Source: Varroa destructor | Taxonomy: Eukaryota > Arthropoda > Arachnida > Mesostigmata > Varroidae | Reading direction: 5' to 3' | Length of the DNA stretch: 64,000 nt | NCBI RefSeq assembly: GCF_002443255.2 | Contig: NW_019211457.1 | Location: 29,141,479-29,205,478 of the forward strand | Part shown: piece after piece, positions 39,501 through 52,117 of the stretch | Position numbering within the stretch: the first letter of the stretch is position 1 | Layout: every line of letters starts with the position of its first letter | Notes under the pieces: generated by a model | Databases searched by the model: none | Told to the model about the DNA's origin: nothing | The model's input: only the letters and a program-made list of their open reading frames with translations | Program-made: the position numbers and the translations under genes

Positions 39501-42500
39501 CTAGCAAAATTATAAACAAAACGATTAGATTACTTATTAAGCCCATAAGATTCGAATCAAAGGCGTTTATGCTCGAATTTTCAGCCGTTGCCTCCGACTT
39601 GCACCACCGGCGTTCGAAGCTGGCATTTTTCGCTATCAGTTGAGCCAACCTCAGTGCGTATTAGATCACCTTGGCTAGTGCACACGCGCAAATCCATCGG
39701 AACGCGCTGTAAGGTTTGCTTTGAAGTAATATGGGAGTCAGTTCCACGGATATGAAGGTGACTAGGGCTCAATGGGTGAAAATTTCATAGCGGCAGATGA
39801 AGACTTCAGCTGTAAAGTGTGGCCGCATAACATGCTCTTAACAATACTAAACATTAGTAGATTGCTATGACGTTTCCTTTATTCAGTGACACAAATCAGG
39901 GTTCGAGTACACATAAGGGCGGGTTGCACTGAGCGCAATCAGTCTTCTCTAACAGAACCTATAGTCACCTATGGTCACCTCTAGTGGAATAGTCAATTGT
40001 AAAAATCTTAGTTGAAAGACTATAAAGACAAAAATTGCAACCTGGCCTGGCTTTCTTCCTGACGGCTCAGTGTACGATTAAGTAGCCATATAACGTACTA
40101 CGGTTGTTCTCGTTACACAACGTCTGTGGGTTATTTGAGATAGACAGTATTCATAAAACAACATCTTCGCCTAGAACCATTACGTAAATACTGTCAATTT
40201 CATAATACATACAGTTCTTAGTAAACTCGGATTCTGACAAATAGAAGAGGAAGAAGAGGACCAAAAGCTGGTACAGTTACTTATGTCCTTAGAGTAAAAG
40301 GTATTCAACAATTGTTTGTGTAAGGCACCTGTTTTTTTCCACGGCTATAGAACTTTAGGTGGTAGCGCGCTTCGTGACAATTTATGTCACAACCGAAGCA
40401 AAAAATCCATTTTTGGCTATACTGTCATTCTCATTCATACTTAGTGGTATTGTTGTGGTCCCGCAATAACGGCAACAAGCAAAATGCGGTCCTTCTAGCT
40501 GTTGCTAATGGTTGTTAATCCGCTGAAGTAGTTATGGTTTCAAATAATATCTTACGCAAGCACCTCTTTCTTGTTGTATCTATCTGATAAACCGCTTGTG
40601 TCCATATATTTATGAGATCAACGCACACGTTAACAAAATGGAAATCTATTGCCCTAAGAGGAATACGTATATTCGTAAAGAAATAGACGTGGTAGCGTAG
40701 TCTTTCGAAATTTAACCTCGTACGATCTCACTTACTCGGCGTTAAGTTCGAACTGTCAAATGCTTGTGTTTGATAACATTTACATGAATTAATGAACATA
40801 ATACTTTCTACATGAACGATGCACTTTGATAACTAGAAATGTGTTGAACTGCCAACGGTCTCAAATAACAATAAGAACGAACATATCTTCAGTAACTTAG
40901 TTGCTACTGGCCCTCGTTTCATGGCCACACTATCCAATTGGTTGGAGCTGTACCGTATATAAAATAGTCGATCATAAGAGTAACAGACTAAACTATTTTC
41001 CACGTTTATATCGCTAATTCATAAGAAGAGACAATCTTTTAATAAGCCCTTGTTGAGCGGGACCGCCGACTCCAGAGCTGTACACAAGGGCCAGGAATTT
41101 GCACTGGTCGTCCAATTCTCACTCGACTGGTAACTACAACACACGCTGACACAGATTCACTAGTATTTAGAAATGTACATGTGGGCGTAGCAACTATAGC
41201 TACCTCGGAACAAGAAGGTACAATGCATAGATCTTACCATCAGAGCTATTTCCGGTGTTACAAAGGCTGGTTGTTTCCACTTTGGAACACTATTACACTC
41301 CACCGTCCCTTCGATGATACTGTACGGTTATTCTTTGAGCACCCTTAGCCGGTACGGTACATAGCCTAATACGGGCTTCTTTCTCTTACTCAAGGTAGCA
41401 GTGGGCCTCGGCTACTACGGTGCCGCTGATGTTGCCGGCGTCATTATAATGGCGGAGCTGTGACAATTGGTCTATTGGTAGGGCTTATTAATCGGCGGTA
41501 GTAATCTTAGCAGTAGGAGCAACAAATTTTGTTGTCTAGTGCGTTCGGAAGTGAGCTGCCTATCAGTGTCGTTGGCGTTGTGTCAGTTCTTGTAGAGCTA
41601 CGGCGTTTTGGTTGCGACAGTCCAATCGTAATAGTGCACACACAGGAAGAAAATTTCACAAAAGAGGGCGACGAGGCAGGGTCAAAATATGAAGGATCAA
41701 GCAAAGAAGCTTCCCGACTGTATTCCAATCGGATCTGTTCATTTCGCGCACAGAAGAGTTATTCAATCTACGCTGACACGCCGCTGCTGTGACCGCTCTT
41801 GCCACCTTAGTGGACAAAAAGAGGGAAAGGGAAGGCTTAGGTGAAAGCGATAAACGAGTCACAACAGCGTTTAGGCGCGAAAACCTCGAGTGTTCGTGTT
41901 TTCTAAAGATTCGAACCTTCGTATTGGAGGGGGCCAATCGATTTCATAAAGGAATGTTGAGGTACGCATTTCCGCGAATGATTATGGCATTGTATATCAT
42001 CATGTAGAAAAGGAATGGTATGGTTTATTTTTGACAATGTACATATTTAGCTCATATGGTTTAAAATATATCATATAATAAATCTTGAATTGGAAGATTT
42101 TTGCCTAAGGAACTACCAGAACGTTCTCGAATATTAGATGTGATACGAGAGTGTATCATACATTTGCCGAGAGCTCGAGTGTCGGTAAAGTGTAACAGAA
42201 CCCTGTTCATGACTACGTCGTATTTAAGCGGTCGAATGATCGCAGAACACAGTTTTCGTCCCAAATGCTGTTCAGTAACCTCGGCCACACTGGGTACGCG
42301 CGCTAGCAACAGTTGAATGAATCAACGTTTGGCAAACGAATACGTGTAACGTCATATTACACACAGATTCTTACGTAAGACGTTTTTTTTTAGCTGGGCC
42401 CAAAGTGGGTCTCCTAAAGTTGCTTTATAAAAAAATTGTTTCCAGTACTAAGATTTACCATTTTATTTACATCCTTAAGCCTGTCTTGCAGTGAAGACCA

Positions 42501-45500
42501 ACTCGTTACCCAGCATACAACATTCAATCAGATCTTTCCAAAACTTTTCCTTTTAAGTTTCCAAATGAATGGAAATTAAAATGGTACAGTTCAAAGATGG
42601 ACCAAAGCCACTCTTTTTGCTTTACCATGTAGGTGAACAGATTCCTACGCCTGATTGTTATTGTATACAAGTAGGTACACTCTAGCTGTTCAAGACTGTG
42701 AGCAGCTCTGTCTTCAAAGCGGTCATTAATTTAAAGGAAGAGTAATCTAAAGTGTGCTTTTAGATCGGTATAGAAAAAACTCTTGCATGATTAGAGAGAA
42801 AGATGTTTACATGCCGAAATAATTACACAGTCAAACTGTATTGAGCGTTTGAGCCACTATGCTATACTTGTAAGCGGAGAAGGCCTCGAACATGATTTGA
42901 AAGCTCCCCGTTTTATCGTAACCAGCTTATATCTTATAATCGCGTATCTTGATTCACGCAAAATTTAGACTGCGAGCAAAGCTTTCTGGATACAACATAT
43001 ACATACACCGTTTAAATAATTATGCGTTTTATTCAAAAACTGCGGAAGGTTCTACATAAAATATGTAACTTTCCTCCGCCGCAGGTGTTTAAAATTATCA
43101 TCCTTATGTCAATGTGTTGCGGATAACGCTGGGTCATTGATCTGTAAATTCACTTGAGGATTTTTAGTGTCGTCGGCTTTCTGTTATAGACCATATATCT
43201 AAGGTGTATTTTAAAGTGCATTGGCATTACGTCTAGGGAACGGGAAGACATTCTATGGGATCTTTTTATGCAAGACATCTGTTTGAAATATCCTTGTCAA
43301 TATATGCTCTTACGTCACAATGATAATTTGTAAATGCTCCATCCCTAAAAAAAATAGGTCCGCTGCGTGGTGAAATTGATTCTTGTAATAAACTCAAGTA
43401 ATTGGGACCAATCACGCTTAAATCTTAAATTAAGAAAACCACTTTGTATATGGAACTTACCTTTCTTCACAGTCAAACGTTCCGAAAACTTCAGTACAAC
43501 GCAGATATCATCACAGATTGAGGGTTTCAATTTTTTTTGCGATTAAATTCAAATAGAACTGCCCGTTTGTAGAAAGACCACAAACGTGTTACGAAACCAA
43601 GTAATCGGTCTCGTAAAATCACTAGGTATAATGGTGTTCAATTAAAGATATCTTTGGCGTGACGCAACCACCCTCATTACCATCACGACTGAACACCTGC
43701 CAATTGAACATAATTTGTTTGTGCTGAGGGGCTAACCGTTTGAAGCAACGTTTGATGGTAAAACTGACGTTGATTTCGGGGCATTTAGAACTGTCGAAAG
43801 CAGACGTTGTGAATATACTTGAGGATGAATGTAATAACTATTCTATTAAGTTCATCGTTTGGCGGCAATGGATCAGTAAATCTCATATCTTTGTTGCTTT
43901 GTGAACTAATGGATTATGCTTGTTGTATGTATACCTCGAATGTCGTTATTCTAGTCAGAGTAACGACTTATACACAAGGAAAGGAAAGCAAGTGTGGAAA
44001 CCACCAAGACTTTTCGGAGTAGAACCTTTGTACCTGAACGAAACAACGAGAAGGTTCATACCTACATTGACACCAAACCCCTAGCTGTGTTTTTAGTTAG
44101 AAGCGAATAATGTGATATTATATTTAATACGCATTCAGCATAGCCAGTCGTAAGTCAGCCCTCCTGGAACAGGCAATATTATCACTGGATTGTAAAATCC
44201 GCAAGGACTATTAGCGGATACGGGAAGTGGGAGAAAATGAAAATCAGCATTTAAAGTTTATTCCATTTCGTATATACGAGAATTGCATCCTATTTTTTTA
44301 GAATTCAAAATTCGATAGAACGGGTTCCGGCTTAGGGGGATTCGTCAGGTGTTACGTAACTAATTATGAAGACGTCCTAAGATGAGTCCTGTAATGAAGA
44401 CGTGTTGTAAAGCCGTTTTTCGAAAAATCTCATGGAAACGTGTAACGCCACTCCGGCACAATCTTTTGTACCCTTTTTTTGATACAGAGAGTATAGGTCG
44501 AACACTAATCGCATATAAAAACATACGTAGGATGTTAGTGGACCGATACGATAATGATCTGCGATTATCCAATCTGCTTTACCCCGTCTCATTTTTGTGC
44601 GAAAGATCTGTCCCATTTCAAATTATAGTGTTATATTGTAATTGATTTATCACGTTTTTAGGCTCCACCAAAGCAAATTCCGCGTACCCTAGAGAACACC
44701 CGAGAACCAGATGAGACTATGTTACAACCGGGCGATGAGGAAGTGAATCTTGACAACCTGACCGACGAATTTGCTTCGTACTTTGCAAGGGAGTATCTAC
44801 CGAAGATTCTCATCACGACAGTGGACAAGCCTCGCGGCTCTACGATTAGATTCTGCAGGGAACTTGAACTCGTGCTTCCCAACGCAGAGTTTCATTACCG
44901 CAACTACGCGCACATCAAGAAAACAGTTCCGCAGGCTGTCGAGAAAGGATTTACAGATTTTCTAGGTACTTACCGGTTTGTTTCTTTTCTAAAGCCTAAC
45001 GTTTATGACGGCTCATTTGTTTTAAACGTGACTCATGTATCTGAGTGTAAAATGAATACACTTGTTAAAAAAAAAGTATAAATTAAGTAAAGTTAAAGAT
45101 TATTATTTAATTCTACGATTTTTGGATTAGGCTTACGACGTCGTAAATCGATTCTCTTTTATTACAAGGAATTAAAAAGGATAAAGGTAGGAATTAACTA
45201 GAACAGACATTACGAATATCAAGTTAAAATTTTCTTGAGTTATGGCTTTTGTAAACAGAGCACTATAATTTTTATACTACGATCGCATAATAAAAACTGA
45301 TACATTAATCTATTTTACATACATATATTTTACAATATGATTGACGCTAATAGAAATATTAAATATTTTAATGTACTGTTACGTAATATCAGATACGTCG
45401 ATGTGTTATTATGGCTTATGCTTATAGAAGAATTGCTTATGAAATAACTGAGTGAGAATTATTTCGAGTTTTTCGTTCGGTGCTGCCTCAGCTAGGCATT

Positions 45501-46833
45501 GCTTCGGATGGCTGGTTCCTTCCGAAACAAAACGGAACATGTCTATACCTAACTTGAAACCCGTATATTCCTAACTTCATAAAGCCAGCTTGTTACCACT
45601 GCATCGTTCTGGTGATTATCGTGCTATCCTGAGCCAATTACTTCATTCCTTACTACTGCTCCCCGTTATCTAAATCCTTATTGTTTTCCTATGCTCAGTC
45701 ATTAACGAGCATCGTGGAGCACCCAGTGGCCTGTTGGTGATCCATCTGCCAGACGGTCCGACGGCATACTACAAGCTAAGTTCGGTGAAACACATGAAAC
45801 AGATAAAGAAGGCCGCACAGTTTACTCCACACAGGCCGGAAGTGCTGCTAAATAATTTCGGCACTAGACTAGGTCACACTGTATCTCGGATGTTGGCGGC
45901 TTTATTTCATTACAATCCCGAATTTCATGGACGACGCATTATAACGTTTCATAATCAACGAGATTTCATTTTCTTCAGGTAAGCATAGTAGATAGTAACA
46001 ATGGGATAGGTGCTATTTGCAGTATCGTATGACTCAGTAAATAACTTCATTTTTCAGTGGCGCAATACTAATTCTCATTGCGCCCCTTCCGGTAACATTA
46101 ATTTAATTTATATAAGGTTTATTTTTAAGGAACTGGCATCTATCGAAATACATTATTAAATGTATTGGAATTCATATTTGAAATACGGAGAAGCGGATGA
46201 AGAGTCGCGAAATATTGGGCGATTTTAACAGATGACGGAACTTACGCGACACGTATAGTTATTTCATATGTAAAATAAAGAAAGAAAGAATATAAGGTGT
46301 AGTAAGGGCAACTCGCAGTGGATCAGTTTAACCTATAATATATATACACATATATACATTCTATGATATCAAATTATCAAAACAAAATAGTATACCTTAT
46401 TATCGGCAAACTCCATTTAGAGGGGGTCTCTATCGGCGTGATTAAGTGACATCTGGATCTGTTACAATCTCCTTTTATGTGAGCTTTTTTTTTATTGCTG
46501 GCATTTAACTATGTGCAAAGAATTAAAACGTGTTCTTCCAGTTATAACTTATAACCACAGATAACTAATCTTTTACGATTGATGTGGTCGCGTTGAACAT
46601 AAACTAACGTCGGCTTACCCGTGTTGTTCTTTATGGTACTTTGCCATTTTAGACACCATCGTTATGAATTTGATTCTAATGGACAGAGGTGCCGCCTTCA
46701 GGAGATAGGCCCGCGATTCACCCTTAAGTTGCAAAGCCTTCAAAAGGGTACGTTCGACTCGAAATACGGGGAATACGAGTGGATTCTCAAACGACATGAA
46801 ATGGAAACATCGAGAAGACGATTTTTCCTCTAA
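34737..46833 (+). CDS. RPF1: RPF1 (ribosome production factor 1, Brix-domain protein), five coding exons
   Basis: Nucleolar Brix-domain protein needed for maturation of the 60S ribosomal subunit (family knowledge). Coding exons are 34737-34904, 36177-36233, 44662-44965, 45699-45978 and 46653-46833, ending in TAA. Donors are GTAAGA, GTAAGC, GTACTT and GTAAGC; all acceptors are AG; phases are 0, 0, 1, 2; total 329 residues against about 349 in human. The N-terminus is lysine/arginine-rich with [10 protein letters not shown]. Exon 3 has DEFASYF followed by PKILITT, the start of the Brix domain (about residue 120 onward). Exon 4 has [23 protein letters not shown] and [12 protein letters not shown]. 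Exon 5 has [20 protein letters not shown] and ends ETSRRRFFL. The very short exon 2 (19 codons) and the 8.4-kb intron 2 are notable; that intron contains the SAMHD1-like gene on the other strand. Confidence 0.93.
36546..36594. repeat. (AT)n microsatellite, 49 bases
   Basis: Uninterrupted AT dinucleotide run in RPF1 intron 2, just beyond the 3' end of the nested SAMHD1-like gene. Confidence 0.98.
37110..38706 (-). CDS. SAMHD1: SAMHD1-like dNTP triphosphohydrolase (HD-domain protein), nested in RPF1 intron 2
   Basis: Hydrolyses dNTPs to nucleoside and triphosphate, limiting the dNTP pool (family knowledge). The main exon runs 38453-37110 (stop TAA). Upstream, ATTACAG at 38460-38454 is the acceptor, and an ATG at 38706 opens seven codons (MVNQATT) ending at a GTAAGT donor at 38685, in matching phase 0, for 454 residues in all. 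Numbered from the internal Met at 38420, catalytic residues are kept: H42 in [10 protein letters not shown]81/D82 in [11 protein letters not shown] and D177 in DVDKWDYF (human H167, H206, D207, D311). Human allosteric or substrate positions K116, N119, D137, Q142, R145, Q149 and R164 are also matched. YQH near the C-terminal half matches human Y374-H376. There is no SAM domain in this model. The main exon is undoubted; the first exon is an inference, and a more distant SAM-encoding exon is not excluded. Confidence 0.9.
38707..44661. other. Remainder of RPF1 intron 2, upstream of the SAMHD1-like gene
   Basis: Mostly AT-rich non-coding DNA. The exception is a GC-richer block at about 41390-42320 with overlapping frames on both strands (41529-41792, 41789-42007 and 42101-42316 plus; 41507-41937 minus), none recognised. 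A SAM-domain exon for the nested gene was looked for here and not found. Confidence 0.4.
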
Positions 46834-46863
46834 GTGCGCCGCTACCCGACATCTAATTTTCGA

Positions 46864-46869
46864 AATAAA
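46864..46869 (+). terminator. Probable RPF1 polyadenylation signal (AATAAA)
   Basis: First AATAAA after the RPF1 stop, about 30 bases downstream, implying a very short 3' untranslated region. A second AATAAA lies at 47045-47050 and could be used instead. Confidence 0.45.
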
Positions 46870-47755
46870 TCGCAGCCTTTACCATAAAATATGATTTCGT
46901 TGAAAGCGCTTGAGTGGAGGACTGTTCATTACGTGTGTTGGTGGGATACATTTGCTAGACGAAAGACTGATTGACCTACGCAAGCAGATCGTACGAGATA
47001 TTACAAATTAACATGCTGTAGTCAAACGTATGAAAAGAAATTATAATAAAGTGCCCGTGGATCCCACACTTAGATGTGCCTGTAACGATTTGTTTGTGTT
47101 TTTAATGCACTGATCGATTTGGGAGGAAGCAACTTGGGCCATCGGAAAGTCCGGCGAAGTGTTATTGCTAAATCTTGTATTTATAAAGTACAGAGTAGGC
47201 CAAAGACATTATTGAGAGGAAAGGAAATCCCGACATCCTTTTTAGTTTTTTGGTATAACTTTCAATCGTTGCATGACTAATAGCGACTATGAAAAAAATA
47301 TGTAACGAGTCAATAACCATGTTTGAGCTATAGCAAACACCAACAGTAGCTTAGAAAAATAATTTACTTTAATAGAAAAATGATGGATTTTGCTGAGAAA
47401 CTGAGATTAGAAAAGGTCAAAAAGGTGGTCGTTGTGTCATCCGTTCCATACAATTTTTTTAAAATCTATAGATTACATAGAAAAAAAAAACTTAGAAAAC
47501 TATCTATTGTTTCAGTTCCTTAACCGATCATGGGACTCCTTGTCTACTATGCACTAAGAATATTTTTTCGAAAATATGTTTTGAGTTAGTTTATAGTAGC
47601 TGTTTTGCTGCGCAATCGAATAACTTCGAATAAACTTTCAATAAGACTTTAGTCTTACTTAAAGTTTTACGTTTGGATGTGTTACGAATTTTTACGGATC
47701 ACCCAGAAAAAAAGTCTATCTTCGCCTGCTCGGACGTTAATTTAAACATCTATAG

Positions 47756-47855
47756 NNNNNNNNNNNNNNNNNNNNNNNNNNNNNNNNNNNNNNNNNNNNN
47801 NNNNNNNNNNNNNNNNNNNNNNNNNNNNNNNNNNNNNNNNNNNNNNNNNNNNNNN
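47756..47855. other. Assembly gap of 100 N
   Basis: Exactly 100 unknown bases, the usual placeholder for a gap of unspecified size; true distance across it is unknown. Confidence 0.99.
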
Positions 47856-48950
47856 TATATCTAAATAATTAATGCGAAAAGAAATGCATTATTCGAAAGC
47901 TCTGAAGTGCCAGCGTCTTACGAATAATGAAAAGATAGATATCGAAATGATGGCTAGTTAAGATCTCTTTGAAATGGCTAAACGTTAAAAGACCTTATAA
48001 TAGTTTTCTCTTATCAACTTACTTGTTTTGCGTTGCTACAATGGCTGGCTAAAGTGCGCCGAGTACAAAGTGAGATAGTGTCTACTATCGTCATAAGGGA
48101 AGTCAAGCTTCTTTCTCTAATACTAATAACCATCATCATACCACCTGGCTTATAACCTCGAAATGAAAATGTTTCGTAGCTCTATTGTATGTATAGTAAA
48201 TGCACGACTTGCATTTGCACATGTAAATGTATGATGATATTGCCAACTGTGCTTCCAATACCGTTCTTATGAATCGGCTTTTTTTACGGACCCGTGCCTG
48301 TCTTGGGTTAATCGGTTTAGTTAATTTAATTTGCTGATATTACATACAGCTTAATATTAGGTTTAATATATAACCAATCCGTTACATATCCCGTTGCAGA
48401 TGTCCCGCTTACCTAAGCTGGGCAGATACTTTATCAGCCTCTTCTAATATGAATGAATTTAATGAAAAGTTGACACCTGGCCTTTTCAATTACCATTAAC
48501 TAAAAATTCGTTTAAAAAGCCACTCAAAAAGCTCATTGTCCGGAATTGATATAATTAATCGGATCTTTCCTCCTTTTATGCGGAAATATCCATTTTAGAT
48601 ATAAAGTCGTATACGGCGTTTTTATTCAATTCGTCGAAATCTATCGATTAATAGCTAATTAAATAATTGTTAAGTTAAACCTTTGTACGGCATTAGTGGC
48701 CCGAGAAATTTAGATATAGGAACATATATTGCATATTAGCTCATGCAGAACTTTTAAGTGCTACCGACAAATCCCTTCCGCCATCATAGACTTCGATCTG
48801 TAAGGCGGCGACAAGCGAATCCGATAGATTGTGAAATAAGTAATATTTGAAGCACCTGGGCTAGAATGATCATTTCTAATACGCACTAAGGGCACTTGTT
48901 TTTATTTTGTCCCAGTTTCTGGATGCCATGTACCCACTATTCTTATCCCC

Positions 48951-48984
48951 AAGCCCAATTTATGAAACAAATTCACTTGGGCTT
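48951..48984. repeat. Small inverted repeat
   Basis: AAGCCCAA and TTGGGCTT, with an 18-base spacer; no coding or terminator context. Confidence 0.7.
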
Positions 48985-49459
48985 TTCGATGTAAATTATT
49001 TGTCGACTATGCTTGCGCACTGGTCGTGCGTAAAAGTTTATAATTGCGCGTACTTAGCTTGGAGTGGATGCTTGATTGCTTAATCCAGGTAGTAATTGAA
49101 GTATAGCGATGAGCCTTGGCGTTGTCATCGAGCAATTAGACCGGGTACTTACAATTGACGAACCAATGATCCATGAGCCTTTTAGGGAACTAAAGATTCT
49201 TCATTCATGTTTACGGCTAGTGATCGAATTATGGCAACCGTATGCTTAAAACGAGCTTTTTGCTGATTAAAGTTCCATAAATTGCCCGTGAAATGCATCA
49301 GATGGATTTCCAGATGACCTGAAATCAGTTTAACATGAATTTTTTGGTCGCCATAGCCCGTAGACTTCGGACTCTGCTTTTATAGAAGGCCTCCCCGATT
49401 GCGACAGTATCTCCTTGTACTCTGGTTCCCGACATCTGGTTACTTTCTTGCTGATCTCC

Positions 49460-49590
49460 AATGCTTTAATCCCCATTCTTAAAACGTTTACACCATTCAC
49501 GTACTATATTCTCGCTCAAGACTTCCTTACCTAATGTCCTAACCAATCTTCGACTAATTTCCGCAGCTGCTAAGTTCATAAGTTTTCCTG
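49460..49590 (-). mobile_element. Decayed mariner-type transposase fragment, second copy
   Basis: The minus strand reads NLAAAEISRRLVRTLGKEVL then SENIVREWCKRFKNGD and a stop. The REWCKRFKNGD ending is typical of the mariner N-terminal HTH domain. The DNA from about 49515 to 49565 aligns with 20720-20770 (shared CTCAAGAC, TCTTCGA, TTCCGCAG). Beyond the stop the frame degenerates within about 80 bases. Confidence 0.5.
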
Positions 49591-52117
49591 TCTCTAAGTC
49601 TGCTGCTTGTTACAGTCCCACAAAAGACATTCATCCCACCATCGTGTCAAATAAGCGAAACAGTTACCACATTAGTTTTTGGCCCTTTTCGTGCCAAAAA
49701 ATATTCATTTCAGATATAGGAAAATATATTACATTTTTATGCAGCTCGTCGAGATATATGCACTGCCAAGGAAAACCATCAAAAAAGCAGCACTTCCCTC
49801 GAAGAAGAATGGTTTCGTTGTTTCGATCTTTATCATGCAAGACCGCTTTATAGTGAATATTTTAACAAAAAAAGTTGTTACAAAAAATGTTCATCATGTT
49901 GCAGCACTCCAATTGGCATACATTAAAAATTTGTTAAAAAAATTATTTGAAACAAGATTTTATCCCATTGCTAGAAAAAGAAGATACGCCACATGTGGTC
50001 TCGCTACCTTTATGCGAAAGTGCTCGTTTTAGATAAAAAGGCATGTGTAACATTTTTACGCAGTTTGTCCAGATTTATCGAAATATTCCTCCTGCATATA
50101 GCACTACGTCTAATTTTCACACTTCAGGCGGCAATTTTGACAAAAATATTTGATCTAGGTACAGACACATGTTTTGATTTATATCGGCGAGCGCTTTCGA
50201 TTAGCGCGAAGAAATATTGGCCTTAATCTAGATCTCTATGTAAACATTGAACTATCATTTTTTGAGCAGAAAATTATACTTTAAAAGCTCGTCACAGCGT
50301 AGTTTACATGAGCTTTTACGGCTCCCGCAAAGAGATGTAAAGCAGATTTCAAACGATAGGGAACTCAAAGTGAGGCCATTTCAAAAACGGATTCAGTAAT
50401 CGAACGGGCATCACTAAAAGAAACTTTTATTAGCGCAAATCTACACGTTTACATTGAATCTTATTATAATTCAGTTGAAATTTTGCAGCTTCAATGATTT
50501 TATCCCGTTACAGCTACCCGGCTTCACGTGACTCATTCTCCAACTGGAATATTTTTACAAGCCTGTTGCTTTGCCGTTACAAACAAACGTCCGATCCTAG
50601 AATCCTGTCATCTGATTATAATTCTCCGGTTAGATTGATTTTTCTTTTACCTAGTGAAACTTTCATTTGGGGGATCAGTGACCTCGCAATTTACTACAGC
50701 TATCCTGTTTGAGCAAGTATTAGTTACCCTGCTGCCACTTCCCCGTTAGAGTGTCTTGGTAGCCACCTTTTTACTCAATTGCAATTAATTCGTTGGTACA
50801 GTGTATATGTGCGATTGCTTAAAAAGTAAGTGAGTGAGCTACCAGTTCCTCCCACTCGGATAAAAGTGTTCATCAAACCATTACTATAGCGAGATGGTTT
50901 AGACTTCATAAATGAATCAAGGTAGTATGATGCCCTTTGATGAAAAAAAACTGCTTCCTGGAAGAACATTTGTACACTTGAAATTAGGCGAAAGATGATT
51001 CATACTTAGTTGGTTGTGAACCATCCGGACAAACGATAATTTACCACCACGTAGTAAAAAATTAAAAATCGGGGACCTTCCGAAAATACAAATTTGCGCC
51101 TAGTTTGCTGAGCTTGAAAGGTAAAGGACTTAATAATATAAGCTTTTTCATATTCTCGATTTTGTCGAATAACTAGCAGACAACGACTTCGTCTAAACTC
51201 ACCGAGGAAACTTCACTGACAAAAGTATTCGTCTAGTCGGCTTCATTTTACGAGCAGCTTTATCTCAAGGTTTCTCAAGATGAAGACCTATCAAAGCCGG
51301 GTAGCTAGCGACTATTATGCTTTCTGCTGAATAAATGGCCCATGCGATTTTTCTAAAATTCAACTTAAGCAAACTGTAGCTAAGCTAAAACCGTCGTGTG
51401 TCCGTGTTGAAATTGTAATTTTTTCATAATTTTTGTTGGAAATTTTCCCTAACAGGTTTATTATCGCATTAATTGATACCTTTTGCCCAGGTCACACTCT
51501 GCCACATTGTTTGAATAATAACTAAAACCTCAGCAAACAACCATATAACTGCGTAAGAAATGATTCCTTTAGGGTGTCTGACTTAGGCTTTTAGACATTT
51601 ATTAAACGTCTGCATCGCATGAACCGGTAGACTGTATAATAACGGTATGTTTCGATATTCGCTAGCTATTATATAACCATTAATACCATTTAACATGGCA
51701 ATAGAAACTTTGGGCTGTTATTTATAATGCACCGTTTGCACTTAGCTACAGCCTATTAATTAGGTAGTATGAAAAAACAACATTTGTAACGTTATTTTTC
51801 GCTTCTATTTTTTTTTGTAATGTAACAATATTTTGCGAGGCGTATTATCCAAGATAATTATATACAAATGTGAGCTATAATACATAGCCATCAATAATAA
51901 GTTTGCTCTGAACAGATTACATTTGATTAAGGCTGCTACGCACGAAACCTTTGACTTGGGGAAGTCATTTCATTTTCTTGCGTAAACAGCGGTACTACCG
52001 TTGTCGCTCATCCCAAACTATAAGGGCCGTTAGTTTAATAGTTCATTTTACCTGTCTTTATGTTTCGAGTTTTCACGTCCGTTAGGCATTTAATCAAACG
52101 GCTTCCAGCACTAAACG

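Larger units (their letters stand above)
48573..50086 (+). repeat. Three dispersed copies of a ~72-base repeat
   Basis: Copies are at about 48576-48647, 49683-49760 and 50011-50082. The first and third align over 72 bases without gaps at about 65% identity by hand count. Shared blocks are TTTATGCG, TTTTAGATA and a TTTTTA...GTC...ATCG tail; the middle copy is more diverged. The spacer DNA includes the mariner fragment at 49.5 kb, so a larger composite or nested element is possible. Confidence 0.4.

Noticed and set aside
39454..39772. Minus-strand frames upstream of the SAMHD1-like gene as its missing 5' exon
   Set aside because: No similarity to a SAM domain or SAMHD1 N-terminus, and the seven-codon exon at 38706-38686 gives a better splice match.
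47673..47864. Frame running across the N gap
   Set aside because: Open only because unknown bases contain no stops.
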